DNA of 64,000 nt from positions 11,960,346-12,024,345 of the forward strand of contig OX388344.1 of NCBI GenBank assembly GCA_947579665.1, given 5' to 3'. This DNA is from Sympetrum striolatum. Its lineage: Eukaryota > Arthropoda > Insecta > Odonata > Libellulidae. This document shows, in pieces, positions 1 through 10,800 of this stretch. The number at the start of each line of letters is the position of its first letter. The first letter of the stretch is position 1. The notes under the pieces are model-generated. The model did no database searches. It had not been told where the DNA came from and saw only the letters and a list, made by a program, of their open reading frames with translations. The position numbers and the translations under genes are program-made.

Positions 1-312
1 CATTTATAAAGACCAGTTTCCAAGCGGATCGGATGCATTCAGGAGAGATAGTACTACAAAAATACTTTAATAGGGAAAGAAACAGGTAACTAGGAGACAG
101 GGTAAGACGAGAAAGGTGTAGGAGGACATGTTAAAAGGAGTGCTGCGAAATCCCCTTTTTCAAGCTATTTTGTTACATCCTCACCAGATGGACTCATATT
201 CTTCTTCAATCGCTTCCATTAAAATAAAATCACGGTCATACGCAGCGCCGGCAGTTCCTATGGAATGCATAAGGAGCATTCTAAATATTAACTGGAGTAA
301 ATCGGGGAACGG
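1..312. other. flank left of the TIR transposon, nothing supported
   Basis: This is AT-rich sequence outside the left terminal inverted repeat of the transposon that starts at 316. The open frame that begins at 128 runs across the transposon border and has no recognisable domain, so I do not call it a gene. Confidence 0.5.
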
Positions 313-315
313 TAA

Positions 316-410
316 CACAGGCCTGCAAAATCGGGTCAATTCAAAAAAACAAGACCAAGAAAATGTGTTTGTAGTGTATTTTGAGGCGCTGATTTGAAAA
401 TTAGCCTATA
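316..410 (+). repeat. left terminal inverted repeat
   Basis: It begins CACAGGCCTGC and matches the reverse complement of 4375-4468, with several small gaps and substitutions. The first 11 bases are identical. Confidence 0.7.
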
Positions 411-1646
411 TTTTCTTGTATCACGCAAGGATTTTTTAAGGTTTCAATGATTATGTTTGTAATATTATTCACTATTTAGAAATTGTAGTAAAATTTATTT
501 TCAGCTTAATAACAATCTTAAACATTTCAGATTTGTTTACATAATACATTATCGTTTTATTGTGATTGCTTTTTGACATAAAATACATTTTTAAATGAAA
601 AACAGGAAAGTAAAAGTGAGCAAAATCCCCTAAAATGCAAAAAAACGAAAAAACCTTTAAGAACGTATTTATGGACTAAATCTTTTACAGGATTAGAGCT
701 TACAGACTTTCAATCACTTTTTACTCATTTTCAGCTCCTCTTCCCTTTAAAACTTCTCTTAACTTTTTATCTTGTGTGTTTACTTTCGGATTCATCTCTG
801 GTTAACGTCCAACAGTAGTCGGCAAGCATATTTTAATTCCATCTTCCTTGGTATTTGCGTTCCATGTTTTTGAGATATTGATGGAACCTTTCGCCTTGTT
901 CTTCGCTCAATGCGCCTAAGTTGTCTCGAAAGAAGTCCAAGTGGAAATGTAGAAAATGTATTTTCACACTCATGGAACAACCCAAGATTCTGAAATTCTC
1001 TAGCATGTTTTCAACAATCGTCTCAAAATTAGGATCATTGTATTTGCCCAGGAATTTATTTATGACTTCTTTAAATGCAATCCAGGCTGCCTTTTCACTC
1101 TGTGTCATGCTTTCTTCGAACTCCGTATCCTTCATGAGCTTTCGGATATCTGGGCCAACAAAAACACCTTCTTTCAGTTTGGCATCCGACAGCGTTGAAA
1201 ACCTTTTGCAAAGGTACTTAAAACAGTCCTTCGGTAGTGCCTTTACAAATTGCTTCGTCAATCCTAATTTGATTCGCAAAGGAGGCAACAGATTGTTTTT
1301 TGGATTGATTTAACTGTCTCTGATCACATTTTTGGTCCCAGGTTCAAGAACTTGTCTTTTTGGCCAATCTTTTCTTACCCATTGTTCAGCTCTGTCACGA
1401 CTATCCCACTCACATAGAAAACAGGGGTCCTTAGTGTATCCACCTTGTAGCCCAAGAGGCATTGATATAACTTTCAAATCGCCACAAACAGTCCAGTCAT
1501 GGTCTGCATATTTTACTTTGTTGATAGTTAGTAAAAGATTTTCATAGCATTCTTTTAGATGCACAGAGTGTCCAATTGGCAAAAAATGTATACTATTATT
1601 ATAAATACTACAAGTGGACTAATCGTCCGGTGGTAACATATATTAC

Positions 1647-1745
1647 ATATATTACACATCTATCTATCTATCTATCTATTATATATAGATAGATAGATAG
1701 CTTCTCCGGATTCATTCATATATATACCCATATAGATAGATAGGT
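1647..1745. repeat. CTAT/GATA microsatellite
   Basis: Runs of CTAT, then GATA, then more GATA flank a TATATA core, so the stretch can also fold back on itself. Shorter CTAT runs sit at the same place in the 46-kb copy of the LINE array, so the repeat belongs to the element. Confidence 0.8.
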
Positions 1746-1839
1746 TACTAATTCACAGCCTAAACCACAAGCGTCATTGATTTGAAATATTTTCGACGTA
1801 TTAGCCATAACGCCAGAAAAATTGCGATTTTGAACCTCA

Positions 1840-3060
1840 GTGTCATGGGTTCGATTCCAGAGGGCCCAAAGTCCCAATTTTTTCCATTTAAATGCATTGC
1901 TTAGATTTTCGGGAATTTTTAAAAAATACTTCCCGGATAGGTGGAGAATCGAAACTCTAGGAGCCTATATAAATGGTCAGGATCTATCGATAACATTAAT
2001 GACTTTTACAGAAAATATTCTGTGTTCGATGCTAGGACGATGCAAAAATCTGCCCTTTAAAATACATTGAGGTAGTTTTTCATAATTTTTTTTGATGCAC
2101 TTATCGAAATGATAGGAAGTTCGTGCTTGGTTAGAAGATGTATGGTAAGAATTGGTTTATGAAAAAAAAATCACAAGACCATACTATTCCTGGGTTGATG
2201 CCAGAGCACAATAACGTATCTCTCTTCAGGGACGTCGTTTGAGGCAGTTGCAGCCAATATTTCTGCTTGAATTTTAACGCATAGTTAAAGATGGTGATTT
2301 TCTGTTGTGATACATAGAAAGTATTGCCAGGAAGACCCGGGTTCGAAGCCAGGCGGTAAATATATCTCGCTTTTAAAATACATTGTGGTGTTTTTCATTA
2401 TATTTTTTGATGCACTCATAGAAATAATAGCAACTTCTTGCTTTGCTAGAAGATGTAGGTAGGCCGTCGTTAGAGGCAGTTGCAACCAATATTTCTGCTT
2501 GAATTTTTACATATAGTTAGATATAGTGATTTTCTGTTGTGATACATAGAAAGTATTGCCAGGAAGACCCGGGTTCGAAGCCAGGTGGTAAATATATCTC
2601 GCTTTTAAAATACATTGTGGTGTTTTTCATTATATTTTTTGATGCACTCATAGAAATAATAGCAACTTCTTGCTTTGCTAGAAGATGTAGGTAGGCCGTC
2701 GTTTGAGGAAGTTGCAACCAATATTTCTGCTTGAATTTTTACACATAGTTAGAGATGGTGATCTTCTGTTGTGCTGCATAGAATGTATCGCCAGGAAGAC
2801 CCTGGTTCGAAGCCAGGCGGTAAATATATCTCCCATTTAAAACACATTGAGGTAGTTTTCATTATTTTTTTGATGAATATATCGAAATGATAGGAAGTTC
2901 TTGCTTAGATAGAAGATGTATATTAAGACTCTGTTTAAGAAAAGCAATTAGATAAAACCATGCTGTTCCTGGGTTCGATGCCAGAGCACATTAATATTTC
3001 TCACTTAAAGAATATAAGGGAAAAGCAGGACAGATGACGATGCCGGACGGATAAATTTCA
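1840..3060 (-). repeat. B-box tandem array, copy 1
   Basis: GGGTTCGA or a one-base variant of it starts at 1847, 2022, 2192, 2339, 2571, 2803 and 2972 on the plus strand, giving steps of 175, 170, 147, 232, 232 and 169 bp. Two kinds of unit alternate. One reads CCTGGGTTCGATGCCAGAG and the other GACCCGGGTTCGAAGCCAGG. The motif matches the RNA polymerase III B box (GGTTCGANTCC). The array belongs to the LINE at 1595-3593, and its orientation relative to the reverse transcriptase is the opposite of the B box. Confidence 0.75.
2234..2720. repeat. near-identical 232-bp tandem duplication
   Basis: Two adjacent 232-bp units (about 2231-2462 and 2463-2694) differ at only a handful of positions, and a third, more diverged unit follows. 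Compared with the 45-kb copy, where two ~168-bp units form a ~336-bp pair, each 232-bp unit looks like a pair that has lost about 104 bp and then been duplicated by unequal exchange. The matching short minus-strand open frames here that read PPGFEPGSS are B boxes translated by chance. Confidence 0.8.
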
Positions 3061-3354
3061 GCGAATTTTAAGAATATTTTCAATCCTTATTTTTCTTTTG
3101 AGAACCTCTCGATATGATGCCGACTTGAAATTTGTGTTATAACATGCTTTAAGCAACATTTTACTCACATTATTATAAATCCCATCTACATTTTTTTAAT
3201 TACAAAAATTTATATATTCACGAATTTATCCTTCCCTTACCTCATAACACAGGTTTCTTCAGGGTTCCCAGTAGGCCTACGCGACTACCTCAGCGGTCCC
3301 GGGGACAAGTCCCCACCGTACATCACCCTACCACTCCACCTGTACTCGTCAAGC

Positions 3355-3592
3355 TCACTCGTCCTTCATATTTCTACCCAATCTTTTTACAAACTTCCTA
3401 TGATGTTTTGGGAAGGGCTCCAAGACTCCTGCAGGCAAATCATTCCAATCAATAACAGCACGATTTAGAAATGAGAATTTACTAATGTTCATTCGCTGTT
3501 TTATTAATTTAACTTTATGCCTATGGTCTTTTCTGCCATGATATCTAGCCATAGTGACTTTGTTTGATAATTCCTCTAACGATTTAACTCCT
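3355..3592 (-). pseudogene. LINE reverse transcriptase C-terminal fragment
   Basis: The frame is open from the truncation point at 3592 and ends at 3355. It reads GVKSLEELSNKV, RYHGRKDHRHKVK, NISKFSFLNRAVIDWNDLPA and a basic tail. The pattern 'R-N/T-basic-SF-x-R-x-x-x-x-W-N-x-LP' is the usual end of CR1/L2/Jockey-type reverse transcriptases. Only this C-terminal tail is present, so the catalytic palm is missing and the fragment is inactive. The clade cannot be settled from so little. Confidence 0.7.
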
Positions 3593-4374
3593 GTGTATAC
3601 TTAAAAATAATTGACTTCCGTGATGAATTACAGCTTTAAGAGTCCTTTTAGAAGTCTCTATGAATAGCCTCCAATCTTTTTTATGATACGCAATTTTAAA
3701 TTTGCCCATAAGTCCTGGAACTTCAGCACAATAAACTAGGCCATCTTCTTCATCAAAGTATTTCACGAATTCTTTTTCGCGGTTCCTGTACCAGCTGAAA
3801 GAGACACCTTTGTATAATAAATTATTTTCCTTCAACCTGGAACCAAACAATTCAGCTGCTTCCTTCGACAGATCTAGATCTCGAGTCAGATCATTGAGTT
3901 CCGACTGAGTGAATGGTTGAGGTGCATCGCTGCTAGAAGGCTGGTACTCGGATCTGATTCCTGGGTTTCTGCTGTTTCTGAATCCGAGGACGAAAGTGTC
4001 AGTTCTTTAAGAGGAATAGGCACTGGGATGTCAGGTCCATGAGGCACCGGGCGGATGGCCGATGGAATGATTTCGAGATACGATTTTTTTTCTATTGTAA
4101 CCACGGACTTTGCAGGGACAAAAATAACAATCATCACTGTTGTTCGATGGCTCCCTCCATACCATTGGGATTCCAAATTTTAAGGCTTCTTTCTTTCCTC
4201 CAAACCAAAGTCCCAAATCATGAAGACATTGTAAACACACTTTATGGGGTGCCCATGATTTGTCTTGATCTCCTAGTTTGACACCAAAATATGCAAAGTG
4301 AAACCCGTGTTAACCTCATTATTATACTAGGTTTTAGGATCAAATTGAAAATTACTAGAAAACTTGATGTGATG

Positions 4375-4468
4375 GAATTTTTTCGCTATTTTTTGTGATA
4401 TCAGCACATCAAAATACATAAGAATCAGTTTTTACTTTGCTTGTTTTTATTTTAATCGCAGGCCTGTG
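4375..4468 (-). repeat. right terminal inverted repeat
   Basis: Read inward on the minus strand it begins CACAGGCCTGC and continues with the TATTTTGATGTGCTGAT motif seen in the left repeat at 316-410. Confidence 0.7.
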
Positions 4469-4471
4469 TAA

Positions 4472-5499
4472 TAAATGAATGACTTTGTGCAACAACTTCT
4501 GCATCAAACAGAATTCAAACATTTATCTGAGAATTCGGAAAGTATCATTTACTTGAAATTTGGGGTGAAGTTCTTGTATCTTCTTGGCGTGGAAAATTAC
4601 AGTAAATGGCATGCAACATCTCATGAACCTCTCCTTCATGAATGAATACCGACATTTTCTGAAACCTCTCAAAAGGAAAAATTTCTAATATCTTGATTGA
4701 CTTTTTTCGCTTATATCCTTTTTATAAATGGTAAAATATTGGTGAGGAACCTTATGTTGTTGTGGGACTTTAGATGTAAAAAGGCGAAATTTCATTTGAG
4801 TGATAAAAAGAACATTTAAAACTATCTCACCATCAAAATGGCTCGTACAAAAACAAACTTGACAGCTAATATAACTTAAAAAATGCATTTTCAGTTTTTT
4901 AACTTAATAAGCGAGAGTAGGAAATAAGCTTATTTAAATAACTAATTCTGCAACATATGTAATCTCTGCTTTAAACAGCGCTTCGGACAATTAGCCATCG
5001 GACTCCATTTTCGTCGAATCCATTTCAGATCGCAGATCATTCACGCCAGAGCAATTCCTCGGTCTGCTCATTTTTATTTCTCCGTCGATTGGAGGCGGAC
5101 CCGTTTTATTCCGAAAAAATCTCTCAGATCTGCATTTTCATGGGCTCTAAAAACAGAGGGATAATTTTTATGTCGCCCACCGTCGCTCCACAGGCGTCAT
5201 TTCTTTACGATCGTCTTTTTTGAAGGGGCAGTTGTTAAAAACGCCGTAAAAAAGGGGCGCTGGTGTCGTTTATTCGGAACCGGTTTCGGCGGGCGTTTTT
5301 TCTTTTTTTCACAAAACCCTTACAAAAAGAAAAACCCTCGCACCGCTTTCGCCTACGATTTGTTTGTCTGCCGCCATTTTACGAGAGAAATCGGTTTTAG
5401 TGGTTTTCGGCGTTTAGAGGGCACTTGAGACGTAAAACCACCGTAAGAGAAGAAGTACCCACTCGAAAGAAATCGAAATAATTCAACTAGTGACATCTA
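4472..5499. other. noncoding flank with a CpG-rich patch at 4970-5450
   Basis: 4472-4969 is AT-rich and featureless. 4970-5450 is clearly richer in G+C and CpG than its surroundings, with repeated CGCC, GGCG and CGGTTT words and a GCCGCCATTTT word that resembles the YY1/Pho site. No open frame of note crosses it. It could be a regulatory element, a small CpG-rich promoter or a relic of another repeat. I cannot choose between these. Confidence 0.3.
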
Positions 5500-5790
5500 G
5501 GGACAAGGGGGTGGAACCGCCTCTGGCATCGAACCAAGGATCATTAGGGAAATAGCAAATCTTTTATATGAAACGTATTTATGATCTCTGTTCACACGCC
5601 GTATTTTACGTTTGCATGTTATCGGGAAAGGGATTAAAAATATTCTTAAATAACGCCGAAATGTATTTTAAATGAGAGAGTTTTTCACCTACCCGGCCTT
5701 GAACCCACGCACATTTAGTGACTGTTTAACAGATATTTATATAGAAGAGCGCGTTTTTCTGGGATCACTGTGATTTTGAATCCTCTATCC
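5500..5790 (+). repeat. B-box tandem array, copy 4 (two units)
   Basis: CTGGCATCGAACCAAGGAT is at about 5523 and CCGGCCTTGAACCCACGC at about 5693. Their TCGAAC/TTGAAC cores start 170 bp apart, the same period as the other arrays. The spacer TTAAAAATATTCTTAAA is also found in the copies at 3100 and 45050. Confidence 0.6.
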
Positions 5791-5814
5791 AACCGGGATG
5801 TTGCGTACAATATT

Positions 5815-5900
5815 TTCGAAAAAAAAACTCCAAAAAATGGCCGTAATTTTGTCCCTGCAATTTAAGTACCATAGTTGGCAAAATTCCAGTAAATTTGAAC
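5815..5900. repeat. ~75-bp match to the Helitron-like insert at 54806-54895
   Basis: AAAACTCCAAAA is followed by AATGGCCGTAATTT and then CAGTAAATT in both places with similar spacing. This points to a fragment of the same Helitron-like family, with no ends visible here. Confidence 0.45.
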
Positions 5901-7826
5901 TAAGAATGGGTCGGTTCCAGTATTTTCGATTCCGAACCCGATACTGCGTTGTCGATTCCCGATTCTCGATTCTGTAATTTCAAATTTTGGAGACATTTTG
6001 ATTTGTAGACAACTAAAAAAAATAATCATGAGTAATGTGAATTATAACAACTTTTTCATCTTTCCCTTATAAAAAATACATAATATCGGGCAAAGAATTC
6101 ATAATAGTGATAGTAGTATGCAGTTACGTACATGAACAGGGGCCGTACACAAATTACGTAACGCAATTCGGGGGGAGGATTGGTCCGGCGTGAAATGGGG
6201 GGAGGGAGAAAATTCTGCGTTATGTTATTTGTGCAAGATTCCTCATGAATTTTCATATAAATTGGATTTTTTAGAAATTCTAAACAAATAGGTATAATTT
6301 TAATTCTAGTTTAACTTCTAAAAAACCTAGCAAGAAAATAACGTAAGAGCAATGCACAATTTGCATATACAAATGACACATTTCACAAACTCAGTTTTTT
6401 CGTGGTAATTCGTGGAAGTCGGTGACTGGTCCCCCAAAAGGGGAGGTGCCTTCGAAATAAGTAAATAATTGGTTAGACAAAATCAACTTCTTTAAATAAA
6501 TACATTATTAAGTTTTTAGAAAGACAAGAAGGCACTTATGCAACTAAAGAGTCTGGTTTAACGCTCCAAAACAGTCTTTGTCCGTACAAGCATTACAACC
6601 AGTTCCTTAAAAACCGCAGAAGATCAGTTATCTAATATTAATATCTTATGCACTTTTATACATTCTTAGTGCAAATAATCCGGAATCATACTTTATTTAT
6701 TATTTAGTGAAGCAAACAAGTTGGAGCACAAATGCCTTATAGATGTAACATTAAAAATACGAGAGTATAAAAAAATACTAAAAGCAGAGTAATCATGGCG
6801 ATGTGAAATAATGAAGAGAATAAAGTGATGTCATTGAAGAAGAATTCGGAAGAGCGGACGGATACGGAAGATATTGATACACAGAGGCGGGAATCAGGTA
6901 CACTAGAGCAAGATTGAAAGACTATAAAACTTGGAAGGAACGGTGGAGGGAAAGAGACGGCTAAGTTAGGAGTCATGAGGAAAGAATCGTTGGGCGGGAT
7001 ATTGGGCCTTCAAAAACGCAAGAAATCAATATCAATGTGTATAATATTACACATTAATAAAAAATAATACCACCGGTAGCTACTTACATACTACGGATAT
7101 TAACAACATAGGATGAAAATGATTTCAAAATGTTGGATACAAGTCCAAGTCCAATCAAAGAATATAAATAACGCAGTCATGCTATTGCAGATGGATTGAA
7201 ATTGTGCACGTTTTCAAAAAAAGGAAACGATCAAGAAAAAAGCTGGTGGGATAAGATTTTGACTTGGGTTTTCCATAATCAAATTGGTAAAAACAAATAA
7301 GAATCACTTTCTACACTTAATTTCACTCAATTTACACTCAATTTTTTACACTACTAATTTTCATATGCAATAATATATTATTATACAGATGTGTTATAAT
7401 TACAGTGACAAGATTTCACACCAATAGAAAATGCAATTGCCTTTCATTGTATTTCACGTCCGAGGGGGGATGAATAAGTCCCTGAAGAATACTGAATCTC
7501 GTTTTGAAGAAACTATCTTTACGCGGCACAGCCGTTTAATTGAATTCATCGCAGCAATCACCTTAAATTCCAAGCAGACTCCAATTCATTGGTGATATGA
7601 GTTGCTAAATTATTTATATTACATTAAAGAGCGAGCAAAATTTAAAGAGAGGACAGAAACTGCAGTAGCAAAACCATCATCACTTGGCGTAAAACGGATA
7701 ACCAGGCGAAATCTTGAAAAAAGCACACTAAACCAGAGGCCGTCGATTTCCTGAGAATTGACTGACCAAATGAAGGTGTTTTCTACATTATCTTTAGGGA
7801 GAAAGAAATCAACGAGAAAAAGTTTG
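5901..7826. other. AT-rich sequence, nothing supported
   Basis: Only short unconvincing frames are present, and I see no repeat ends or domains. Confidence 0.5.
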
Positions 7827-7894
7827 GCATAGTTGGGACTCGAACCTGGATCTTCTTCATGCGGCTGCTCTGGTCAATTAAGCTATCGAGACAG
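7827..7894 (-). mobile_element. tRNA-related SINE head
   Basis: On the minus strand GATAGCTTAATTGACCAGAG resembles a D arm with an A box. About 30 bases later GGTTCGAGTCC is a perfect B box. The T stem is weak and no full cloverleaf forms, so I read it as a decayed tRNA-derived SINE head rather than a tRNA gene. Confidence 0.55.
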
Positions 7895-10800
7895 CAATTA
7901 CTTCCTTCCTGATGCCGGTGTGTTGAGGAGGATCCATCTTGTCTCATGTGGGAGAGTCACATCAAAAGCAACTTCCTCGATTCCGGTGCGTCCAAGTAAA
8001 TCTGCTACGACAAACGCATGGTTCAGATGCTTTAAATTTAGAGAAAGAAGTCTCGAACTTTTTCTCTTTCATTTACATCAGTGAATCCAAAACATACGAG
8101 CAATGCGTTTCTCATCGTAGATTCATCATTGCTTGGATTTAGAATGGCATGAAACTTTTCACTCCACAGTTGTAGGATGGGACGGGAAATGGGACATATA
8201 TTTCGAAAGTTATTCCGTTCGAGCCACACAACTTATTCTCCAGGACAAGAAAAGAAGACGCTACGAGAAGATGGATGAATGATGCAATGGAGGAAGGAAG
8301 GACACATGAAATGATGTGGGAATCTACAACAGGTTGTGGAGATTGATGGAGTGGATGCCGCGAAGTTGGTTTCCTCTTGAGCAAGCGATCGATCATTTGA
8401 AAAGCCTCAGGGAAAGAGGATCACGCACTTCATCCCACAATCATCGCCAGAAATCTCCTAATTTTCTACAGCAGATTCTTAAATAAGGAAATTATAATTA
8501 GGAAAAATAAGATTGTCTGAAGAAAATAAGACCCACTGTTGGAAGAGTATTTAACATTTCGATTTTCAGTTTAGATACATTTTGCCTCATTCAGCCTTTT
8601 CATATTTCCCATAATTCATAATACTCCCACATTTGCCTGTTTTAATCTAAATCAAAAAGGCGAACATTAACAGGCTGAAGCTCTTGTTAATCAAATTGTA
8701 GAGCCTGAAAAATAGAATATTGGCACAAAATTGATTTTTCTTCATTACATAACATAGATGCATCACATAAAGTTGTAAATGTTTTCCTATTATAAGAGCT
8801 AAACATTAAATTACACAGGTTCCTTCACAATGCAAATATAAAAACGTAATTCCCGAAGTATTAATATGAAATCGCAATCTTCACTATGCAATTTAAGAGA
8901 GGTAGTCTTTCTTATTCTTAAATATTCATAATGAATCCCTTTACCCAATGTCCGAAGATACCAAAATTTAAAATTACTATTTATTTAACCGTTAGTTTTC
9001 AGGATTTCTAGCCAAGTTTGCCCAAAAATTATATTCTTTAATATCTTTCTCTTTTCAAGGTTTACGGAGTTCATCAGTCAGTTTGAGGCTGCACTAAATT
9101 CCCGATATTTACATAGAAGGTGGTTTAGAAGATATTCGAGCAACACTTTGTTCTTCCGAACAAAATACTAAGAGGTGAACAGAAAAAAATGTCCTCAGTT
9201 CTGAAGCGGAATGACATTTAAAGATTTCCGAGGGTTGAAAGTCGTCTAGATGATAATTTTTAACCTCAACCGAAAATTTATGACAACATACTAAGTTTAC
9301 GCTTGATAAAGTTGATTTTCAGAAACGTTTTTAGGGAAAAGTACGGAGTAATGGTTTTCGGGATCATGTTGGTAAAGGGGTGGACGATTAATAAGCCAGG
9401 TGAAAACTACCATAATTTGAAGAGATTGGGTGGGATTAGAGAAATGGAAACAGTTTTGGAGGAAGGGCATCATCTAGTGAGAATCTCGGCTTCCCAATTA
9501 GCCCCACTAAATTACATAATCCAGAGAACTTCCTCGAAGAAACTTGTTTGAGCTGGTTTTATGAAAGTCGACCAAAGAAAGCGATTAAGGAAATGAGGAA
9601 AGTCTGACGACGCATCTGCTAATTCCTCGTTATTTAGAGCGACACAAGAGATTATGCAATTAACGGGCTTAAGATCGCCATATATGCAGTTACCTTAAGA
9701 AGGGTAAAGATGAGAAAAATCATCATTATAAAGAAGAAGTCAATGATAATGCTGCTAAAGCCTCCTCCTCTTTAAAAATAGCCCCTTGAAAAACGAACTG
9801 CGAGCAAAATATCGTTACATTCCGAAGGATTCGTGTTCGATTCTTTGATACGTTCATGTGCTTTAAAATTCCTTTTTTATGTAACACTATACCCTGCATT
9901 TTATATAATATAACATATTGTATCTTCCAAATTTCTCTATATTATTTACCTATATAACTGTATATACATTGTTGTCGTAAACATCATTCATTCCATTCCA
10001 ATTCGACAAGGTGATGCCCCTTGAGGTGACCGATTTTAACCAAATTTGGCAGATCGCTTTGATTTGATAACAAAATGAAAACCCCCGAACCGTTTTGTAA
10101 TTAACGCAATTGTTTACGAATTATTGTAATGTTTAAAGATTGAAATTTTACTAAAGTGCCTTCGCATTCGAGGCCATATCTCCGGTAATATAGAAGCTGA
10201 AAATACACAATATAGCTTAATTTAAAGGTCTTGTGTTAAAAAATATAATTATAGGAATTGTTTATAAAATTTAAACAATTTAATAAAGTTTAACAATTTA
10301 AAATTTTCAAATCGATTTTTGACGGTGCAGCTATATCTTCGATTTTTCTCATTTTTTTATATGTTGTACATACAACCCTCCTCTACAATTTAAAAAAATT
10401 TGGTTAGGGAATATTACATTTAAGAAAGAAAAAAATTTTTTAGTATAGGCCTGACGCCATTCTCTAAAGCCATTATTATGAACCTCCATATTTTTTAAAT
10501 AACCAAATATTTAATAGAACACCGATGATTTAGGGCTAGAACTTCTCGACAGTTATGGAACAGCGCAAAGGTGACCTCATGGAAAACTAGCTAAAGATTA
10601 TTATTTTAATTAAATTTCTAAATAACTCAAAGATCGGAGCATGCACTTGCGGTATGTGTTAGATGAGGCCTGTTTTGTTGGTTTTCTTGTGAGACCGCTG
10701 ACAGAAAAGTCTCGGATGTTAGAACAAAAACGTGGATGCTGTACAAAAATACTGTCAATCCCGTCTTAAAGAAGAAACAACTTTCCCGGTCTGTATTAGA

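Larger units (their letters stand above)
1595..3593 (-). mobile_element. 5'-truncated LINE with tandem-array 3' region, inserted in the transposon gene
   Basis: The octamer TGTATACT occurs at both borders (1587-1594 and 3594-3601). Removing the insert and one octamer leaves the host gene in frame across the junction, so this is a clean target-site duplication. On the minus strand the element begins inside a reverse transcriptase C-terminus (3592-3355) and continues through about 190 bp of 3' sequence. It then runs into an array of B-box-bearing repeats (about 3060-1840) and a GATA-rich stretch, and ends in a TTTATAATAAT tail at 1595. The same TTTATAATAAT also occurs at about 3165, where the array begins. 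The array part could therefore be a separate unit captured in the same event. 5' truncation plus a target duplication fits target-primed reverse transcription. Confidence 0.75.
745..4310 (-). pseudogene. broken transposon gene of the WDSR/FLC family (candidate transposase)
   Basis: Read on the minus strand, this is one gene in pieces. 4310-4085 gives YFGVKLGDQDKSWAPHKVC, then a CLQC pair and a CYFC pair. 4080-3950 gives PSAIRPVPHGP in another frame. 3940-3602 gives SELNDLTRDLDLSKEAAELF and GSRLKENNLL. After the LINE insertion the frame resumes at 1594 with PIGHSVHLKE, VCGDLKV, CFLCEWDSR, then PPLRIKLGLTKQFVKAL, GVFVGPDIRKLMKD, MSVKIHFLH and SEEQGERFHQ. It ends with MLADYCWTL near 770. This order matches a family I recall as multi-copy 'uncharacterized protein' genes in arthropods and Hydra. 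Defects are frameshifts near 4085 (an 8-A run) and 3940, in-frame stops at about 832 and 770, and the LINE. CxxC pairs suggest zinc binding. The Asp in VCGDLKV and Glu in SEEQGERF are possible catalytic acids of an RNase H-type transposase, which is inference. The start is not visible. Confidence 0.75.
313..4471 (-). mobile_element. decayed TIR DNA transposon carrying the WDSR/FLC gene
   Basis: The two ends carry inverted repeats that start identically, CACAGGCCTGC at 316-326 and its complement at 4458-4468. They stay recognisably similar, with gaps, for about 90 bp, including GTGTATTTTGAGGCGCTGAT on the left and ATGTATTTTGATGTGCTGAT on the right read inward. The bases just outside are TAA on both sides (313-315 and 4469-4471), which fits a 3-bp target duplication. 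Between the ends lies one broken minus-strand gene and a later 2-kb LINE insertion. Without that LINE the element would be about 2.15 kb. TIRs plus a single multi-copy gene make a DNA transposon the simplest reading. CAC-type ends with a 3-bp duplication recall the CACTA/CMC group, but that placement is only a suggestion. Confidence 0.7.

Noticed and set aside
128..397. 89-codon plus-strand frame
   Set aside because: It crosses the left TIR of the transposon and has no domain or conserved pattern.
2285..2717. Two near-identical minus-strand frames (66 codons each, containing PPGFEPGSS)
   Set aside because: They are translations of the duplicated B-box repeat. Their similarity comes from the DNA duplication, not from coding constraint.
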